From an uncultured beta proteobacterium (GTDB taxonomy: Bacteria > Pseudomonadota > Gammaproteobacteria > Burkholderiales > Burkholderiaceae_A): 39,842 nt of DNA. The position numbers and the translations under genes are program-made. The stretch covers positions 1-39,842 of the forward strand of contig CACIGF010000007.1 in NCBI GenBank assembly GCA_902586195.1. Direction: 5' to 3'. A model generated the notes under the pieces. The model saw only the letters and a list, made by a program, of their open reading frames with translations. It ran no database searches and was not told the DNA's origin. Shown here one piece after another: positions 35,728-39,842 of the stretch. Position 1 is the first letter of the stretch. Every line of letters begins with the position of its first letter.

Positions 35728-36891
35728 ATGGAAAATAGTTTCATCACAGATTCTAGACAGTTGGTAGAAGAGGCTCGGAATCGAAAATCTAATCTAGTCA
35801 TTACAGGACATAATTCAAAGAAGTTTTATGGAAATCCTGATATAAGTCCTCACATGGAATTAAATACAATAAAAAACGATGGCATTATTGATTACGATCC
35901 TTCTGAGCTCGTTGTAAGAGTGCGTTCTGGTACAAGTATTGTTAATTTGGAAAAGGAGCTTTTTTCGAGAAACCAGTTTTTAAACTTCGAGCCGCCTAGG
36001 TTTAAGACAAAAACAAAACCTGGAGCAGAAGATAGAATTGGCACTGTCGGAGGAATGATAGCATCCGGGTTAAGTGGCCCGGGCCGGTTTTTTTATGGTG
36101 GTTGCAGAGAATCAGTTTTGGGTTTGACTATTATGGATGGTACTGGAAAATTATTACGGTTTGGAGGCTCTGTAATTAAAAATGTTGCGGGATACGATAT
36201 CTCCCGTCTGAATGTTGGAGCGCTCGGTTGTCTTGGGTTAATCACCGAGGCCTTTTTGAGAACATACCCTCAACCAGTATCTGAAACAACGGTTGAGCTT
36301 GCAGCCTCTCGAAAAGAGTTATCAGAAATAGTAAAGTTTTGTTATAAGGAGCAATTACCTATATCTGGCTCATTTTGGACGAATTTGGAGACAGAGGAAT
36401 TATCTAAAAAAGAAAGACTTTATATCAGGCTTTCTGGTAAAGAAGCACTGACTAGTCTTGCTATAAAAAAAATTTCAGAAAAATTTACAAACTATACTGT
36501 AATGGGTAATGACACTACAAGGTTTTGGAATAGTATTAGGGACCAAAATTTAAAATTTTTTACAGATAAGATTAGTGGCAGTAATATCCTCTGGCGGATA
36601 TCTGTGCCTTTGGCTACAGATATCGATCTAGTTTTTGGTGAGGATATGATTTTCGAATGGATGGGCGCACTACGATGGATAAAGAGCAAAGAGTCTCCTT
36701 TGGTAGTTAGAGAAAAGGTTGCGCAGGCAGGGGGTCACGCAACAATTTATCATGCGTCACAATCCGCTAAGGAGAAGTATGGAAGTTTTTCTCAATTAGG
36801 GTATGCAAGTAAAAGGGTGCATTTAAACTTGAAAAAAGTTTTTGACCCGGAGAACATATTTAACAAAGGCCGGCTTTATCACTTTATGTAA
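35728..36891 (+). CDS. glcE: Glycolate oxidase FAD-binding subunit GlcE
   Basis: Second FAD-binding subunit of glycolate oxidase. It has the FAD_binding_4 fold with DRIGTVGGMIASGLSGPGRF, ESVLGLTIMDGTGK, VIKNVAGYDISRLNVGALG and a C-terminal VFDPENIFNKGRLY. Unlike GlcD it lacks the FAD-oxidase C-terminal domain. At 387 residues it is somewhat longer than E. coli GlcE (350). It ends three bases before the stop of anmK on the other strand, leaving no room for glcF, which usually follows glcE in betaproteobacteria. Confidence 0.92.
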   Translation: MENSFITDSRQLVEEARNRKSNLVITGHNSKKFYGNPDISPHMELNTIKNDGIIDYDPSELVVRVRSGTSIVNLEKELFSRNQFLNFEPPRFKTKTKPGAEDRIGTVGGMIASGLSGPGRFFYGGCRESVLGLTIMDGTGKLLRFGGSVIKNVAGYDISRLNVGALGCLGLITEAFLRTYPQPVSETTVELAASRKELSEIVKFCYKEQLPISGSFWTNLETEELSKKERLYIRLSGKEALTSLAIKKISEKFTNYTVMGNDTTRFWNSIRDQNLKFFTDKISGSNILWRISVPLATDIDLVFGEDMIFEWMGALRWIKSKESPLVVREKVAQAGGHATIYHASQSAKEKYGSFSQLGYASKRVHLNLKKVFDPENIFNKGRLYHFM

Positions 36892-36894
36892 TTA

Positions 36895-37974
36895 TTATGC
36901 AGTTATTGCTCCGGATACCCCGATAGAATGGGAACCAGTTATTTTTCTCAAATCTAAATCATTTCCGAGATATGTTTGTAAAGCTAACCAGCCGAAACAG
37001 CAAGATTCTATACACATCGGCGCCCATCCAATCGCTTCTGTAGATTCAACAGTTTTTGTTGTGTGAACTTTTATTCTTTCTATTAAATAAGAGTTTTTAA
37101 AACCGCCCCCACAGATATATATTTCTTTGCATGATCTTGGTATCGATTTACAAATTACTGTGGCTGTAAGTTCGGTTAATGTTGCTTGTATATCTCGGCT
37201 GGGAATTTCAGTCTTAAAGTTTCTTAGTTTTTTTTCTAGCCATTCAGGGCCGAAATATTGTGTGCTTGTTGATTTTGGGAATTTTTTTTTAAAAAAAACA
37301 TCACTTTGAAGTATTCTTAATAACCCGAAGTTAATATTGCCCTTCTTAGCCCAGTTTCCATTGAAATCAAACGCTCGATTCTTGATCTTCTTAATCCACA
37401 AGTCAATTAAACAATTTCCTGGTCCCACATCAAAACCACGTGTCGTTTTTTTCGTTATGATCGATATATTAGCGATTCCCCCAATATTTACGAATGCGGT
37501 TTCAAAGTCTCTAGGCGCTATTTGAGAGTGAAATAATGGAGCAAGCGGAGCTCCTTGTCCTCCTCTAACTATATCTCTGTTTCTAAAATCAAAAACAACC
37601 CTTAGTCCTGTTAACTCTGCGATCAGGTGGGGATTGCAAATTTGGTAACTAAAGCCGTTTTGTGGGTTATGTGCAATGGTTTGTCCATGCACTCCGCATA
37701 CAATTATCCTGGATTTATAGCCGTTTTTTCTTAAAAAAATATTTATATTGTTGGCAAGCTCCCGGGAAAATTTGTTGGTAATTTTAGCTAAAGTCTGAAT
37801 GTTTGTTATATTAGGAGTGGCGAGAGATTTGATGTCGCTTTTCATCTTTTGAGGAATTTTTTTGCTATAGAAGTCGACAAGTTTGAAAGGTAAATTTTTT
37901 TTTATTTGAAGAAGTGCTATGTCAATTGCATCTAAGCTAGTTCCAGTCATCACTCCAATTACAAGTCCGTTCAT
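36895..37974 (-). CDS. anmK: Anhydro-N-acetylmuramic acid kinase
   Basis: Converts 1,6-anhydro-MurNAc released by AmpD and NagZ into MurNAc 6-phosphate. Family blocks are GVMTGTSLDAIDIALLQI at the N-terminus, CGVHGQTIAHNPQ, DFRNRDIVRGGQGAPLAPLFH, NIGGIANIS, GFDVGPGN and CGGGFKN. The 359 residues are normal. It diverges from tyrS with 16 bases between start codons, a pairing widely conserved in proteobacteria. Confidence 0.96.
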   Translation of the reverse strand: MNGLVIGVMTGTSLDAIDIALLQIKKNLPFKLVDFYSKKIPQKMKSDIKSLATPNITNIQTLAKITNKFSRELANNINIFLRKNGYKSRIIVCGVHGQTIAHNPQNGFSYQICNPHLIAELTGLRVVFDFRNRDIVRGGQGAPLAPLFHSQIAPRDFETAFVNIGGIANISIITKKTTRGFDVGPGNCLIDLWIKKIKNRAFDFNGNWAKKGNINFGLLRILQSDVFFKKKFPKSTSTQYFGPEWLEKKLRNFKTEIPSRDIQATLTELTATVICKSIPRSCKEIYICGGGFKNSYLIERIKVHTTKTVESTEAIGWAPMCIESCCFGWLALQTYLGNDLDLRKITGSHSIGVSGAITA

Positions 37975-37990
37975 TTTGAGGTCCTAATAT

Positions 37991-39244
37991 ATGTCAAATG
38001 ATTCTACTGAAAAGGATAACCTAGATTCCACAAATATTGATAATGAACAGGTGAAAGAAATATTTGAAATTATCCAAAGAGGCACTGAAGAAATACTTGT
38101 TGAAGGCGATTTAAAAAGAAAGCTCACATTCTCTTTGCAAGAAGGGAAACCATTAAATATTAAGTTAGGCCTTGACCCAACATCCCCGGATTTGCATTTG
38201 GGGCACACTGTAGTTCTAATGAAACTTCGAGAGCTACAAAAGTTAGGACATAAAGTTACTCTTTTAATAGGAGATTTTACGGCTAAGATTGGTGACCCCA
38301 GTGGACGAAATACTACACGGCCCGTTTTAACAGACGACGAAATAGAAGAAAATTCTCGAACCTATTTCGAACAGGTCGGTCTCATTCTTGATATGAATGC
38401 TCTTGTAATAAGAAATAATTCAGAGTGGGCCAATACGTTATCCTCATCTGAGATGATAAGGTTAGCTGGAGTCACGACTGTAGCTCGGATGTTAGAACGA
38501 GACGATTTTACGAAACGGTATCAATCCGGAAAATCAATTTCCCTGCATGAGTTCTTATACCCCCTGATGCAAGGTTATGATTCTGTTGTTGTAAATTCTG
38601 ACCTAGAGCTAGGTGGAACTGATCAAAAATTCAATCTTCTTATGGGAAGAGATGTCCAGCGTTTTTTCGGACAGGACGTGCAGTGTATCTTGACTATGCC
38701 GATTCTTGAGGGATTAGATGGCGTGGATAAAATGAGCAAATCGAAGAATAATTATATAGGGTTGAAGGATGAAGCCACTCAGATGTTTGGAAAAATTATG
38801 TCTATATCAGACGAGCTGATGTGGAGATATATTGATCTTTTGACCTTCAAGAGTGATGACGAGAAAAAGAGGCTTAAGCAAAGTGTTTTAGAAGGACAAA
38901 ACCCGAAAAATATTAAAATAGAATTAGCATCTGGTATAGTCGAGAGATTTTACAATCGGGAGACAGCGCTAAAAGTCGCCAATGATTTTGAAGAAAGATT
39001 CAAAAATAATAAAATCCCCGAATTTATTGACGAAAAGGTTTTCAAAGGTGAGAGTTTTGATATAGTGTTTTTGTTAAAAAATACAGGGTTAGTCAGATCG
39101 ACCTCAGATGCGTTTAGATCCATTCAACAAGGAGCTGTTCGGGTTGACGGACAAAAGGTGCTCGAAAGGGAACTGGTTCTGAAAAATGGATGTTATGTTT
39201 TACAAGTCGGGAAGAGAAGTTTTATAAGAGTAAGGGTGGAATAA
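37991..39244 (+). CDS. tyrS: Tyrosyl-tRNA synthetase (TyrZ-like, with S4 domain)
   Basis: Class I synthetase that charges tRNA-Tyr. The ATP signatures are HLGH at 69-72 (PDLHLGHTVVLMKL) and KMSKS at 247-251; the tyrosine pocket is in YPLMQGYDSV and LGGTDQKFNLLMGRD. An S4 RNA-binding domain ends the protein (STSDAFRSIQQGAVRVDGQ). The 417-residue length and the PTSPDLHLGH context are those of the TyrZ-like subgroup of proteobacteria. A GAGGT ribosome-binding site (37978-37982) precedes the ATG. It ends in two consecutive TAA codons, directly followed by the ATG of ctaA. Confidence 0.96.
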   Translation: MSNDSTEKDNLDSTNIDNEQVKEIFEIIQRGTEEILVEGDLKRKLTFSLQEGKPLNIKLGLDPTSPDLHLGHTVVLMKLRELQKLGHKVTLLIGDFTAKIGDPSGRNTTRPVLTDDEIEENSRTYFEQVGLILDMNALVIRNNSEWANTLSSSEMIRLAGVTTVARMLERDDFTKRYQSGKSISLHEFLYPLMQGYDSVVVNSDLELGGTDQKFNLLMGRDVQRFFGQDVQCILTMPILEGLDGVDKMSKSKNNYIGLKDEATQMFGKIMSISDELMWRYIDLLTFKSDDEKKRLKQSVLEGQNPKNIKIELASGIVERFYNRETALKVANDFEERFKNNKIPEFIDEKVFKGESFDIVFLLKNTGLVRSTSDAFRSIQQGAVRVDGQKVLERELVLKNGCYVLQVGKRSFIRVRVE

Positions 39245-39247
39245 TAA

Positions 39248-39842
39248 ATGCAGAATTTTAACCCCAGAGTTTCTGGTTTATTTTTACTTTGTTTGGTTTT
39301 GGTTTACATTGTTATCCTCGCAGGAGGTACTGTGAGGGCTACCGGGGCTGGAATGGGTTGTCCAGATTGGCCTTTATGTTTCGGTAAGTTTATACCTCCA
39401 ACTAGTGAGGCGGAATTACCTGAAAATTGGAAAAATTTTTTACATGGTTCTCAGGCTGAAAGTCCTAGTTTTAATCCTGTGCATACATGGACGGAATACC
39501 TTAACAGATTGGCCGGCGCTCTTTTGGGTCTTGTATCGCTAACTCTGGTATTTTTTTGTTCTGTTAGCAATAAGGCAACGAATAAAACATTATATTTTGC
39601 TATCGGAGCTCTACTGTCAGTAATTTTTAACGGTTGGTTAGGATCCCAGGTAGTGGCTTCCGATCTCAGACCGTTTCTTGTTTCATTACACATGATGGGA
39701 GCTTTTTTGGTACAAATGTTTTTAATCTTAGGGTTTATCAATTCTCGCACATCTAACGTATTCCCTACCATTTCCATGGCTTACAAAAAATGGGCAAATA
39801 TCTACATCGGCCTGTGTGTATTGTGTTTGGTTTTTCAAATTG
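39248..39842 (+). CDS. ctaA: Heme A synthase CtaA/COX15, 3' end beyond window
   Basis: The first 198 codons of a polytopic membrane protein. A helix at 10-27 leads to AGGTVRATGAGMGCPDWPLC with the paired cysteines of the first extracytoplasmic loop, then FGKFIPPTSEAELPENW, the haem-ligand region HTWTEYLNRLAG, GWLGSQVVASDLRP and a second His in SLHMMG. This is heme A synthase, which turns heme O into heme A for cytochrome aa3 oxidases. The PTSE-ELPENW and HTWTEYLNRL wording resembles Bacteroidetes-type CtaA more than the usual betaproteobacterial GLGCPDWPGCYG type. It begins three bases after the tyrS stop and is probably cotranscribed. Confidence 0.88.
   Translation, partial: MQNFNPRVSGLFLLCLVLVYIVILAGGTVRATGAGMGCPDWPLCFGKFIPPTSEAELPENWKNFLHGSQAESPSFNPVHTWTEYLNRLAGALLGLVSLTLVFFCSVSNKATNKTLYFAIGALLSVIFNGWLGSQVVASDLRPFLVSLHMMGAFLVQMFLILGFINSRTSNVFPTISMAYKKWANIYIGLCVLCLVFQI

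Overview
The window is a gene-dense, visibly AT-rich stretch of a betaproteobacterial-type chromosome. The assignment rests on gene content and order: obgE-proB; ffh next to a CcsA/YpjD-like gene and ampD; nrdA-nrdB followed by a Lys/Ala-type histone H1-like gene; the block conserved-hypothetical/tlpA/aroQ/accB/accC/prmA/pfkB facing mpl-aroE; moaC back to back with an M48 peptidase; glnE-ilvE-zinc-finger facing yhdP-nitrilase-tldD; and a PduO-type adenosyltransferase beside glcD-glcE. Low GC, very short spacers and several overlapping genes suggest a streamlined genome, perhaps aquatic, but the species cannot be named from this sequence. I see no rRNA, tRNA, CRISPR array, insertion sequence, prophage or secretion cassette. 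No gap without a gene exceeds 300 bases.

Layout. 1-777 is one reading frame that begins as octaprenyl diphosphate synthase (ispB) and ends as ribosomal protein L27 (rpmA); the end of ispB, all of rplU (L21) and the start of rpmA are missing. 845-3131 is obgE-proB, with rppH converging on and overlapping proB. Then come proS (+), ffh (-), a CcsA-like membrane protein and ampD (+). 8236-12431 is the class Ia ribonucleotide reductase operon nrdAB behind a promoter with two NrdR-like palindromes. 12549-13004 holds the histone H1-like gene and its terminator. 13023-18229 is a seven-gene minus-strand operon centred on accBC and aroQ. 18258-20525 is mpl-aroE. 20526-20722 is an unexplained spacer. 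moaC and a BepA-like protease diverge at about 21.2 kb. 22717-26512 is glnE-ilvE-zinc finger (-). 26531-33609 is a translationally coupled run yhdP-nitrilase-tldD-aroG (+). 33634-36891 is a cobalamin adenosyltransferase (-) and glcDE (+) without glcF. 36895-39842 is anmK (-), tyrS (+) and a truncated ctaA.

Most genes are housekeeping: shikimate pathway (aroQ, aroE, aroG), fatty-acid initiation (accBC), peptidoglycan recycling (ampD, mpl, anmK), envelope maintenance (BepA-like protease, YhdP), translation and targeting (obgE, proS, tyrS, ffh, prmA), nitrogen control (glnE) and dNTP supply (nrdAB). I did not find a clear new biological system. The points most worth a second look are the ispB-rpmA fusion with loss of rplU, the paired NrdR-type operator, the spacer after aroE, the Bacteroidetes-like heme A synthase, a glycine in the otherwise conserved biotin carboxylase HPVTE segment, and glcDE without glcF.
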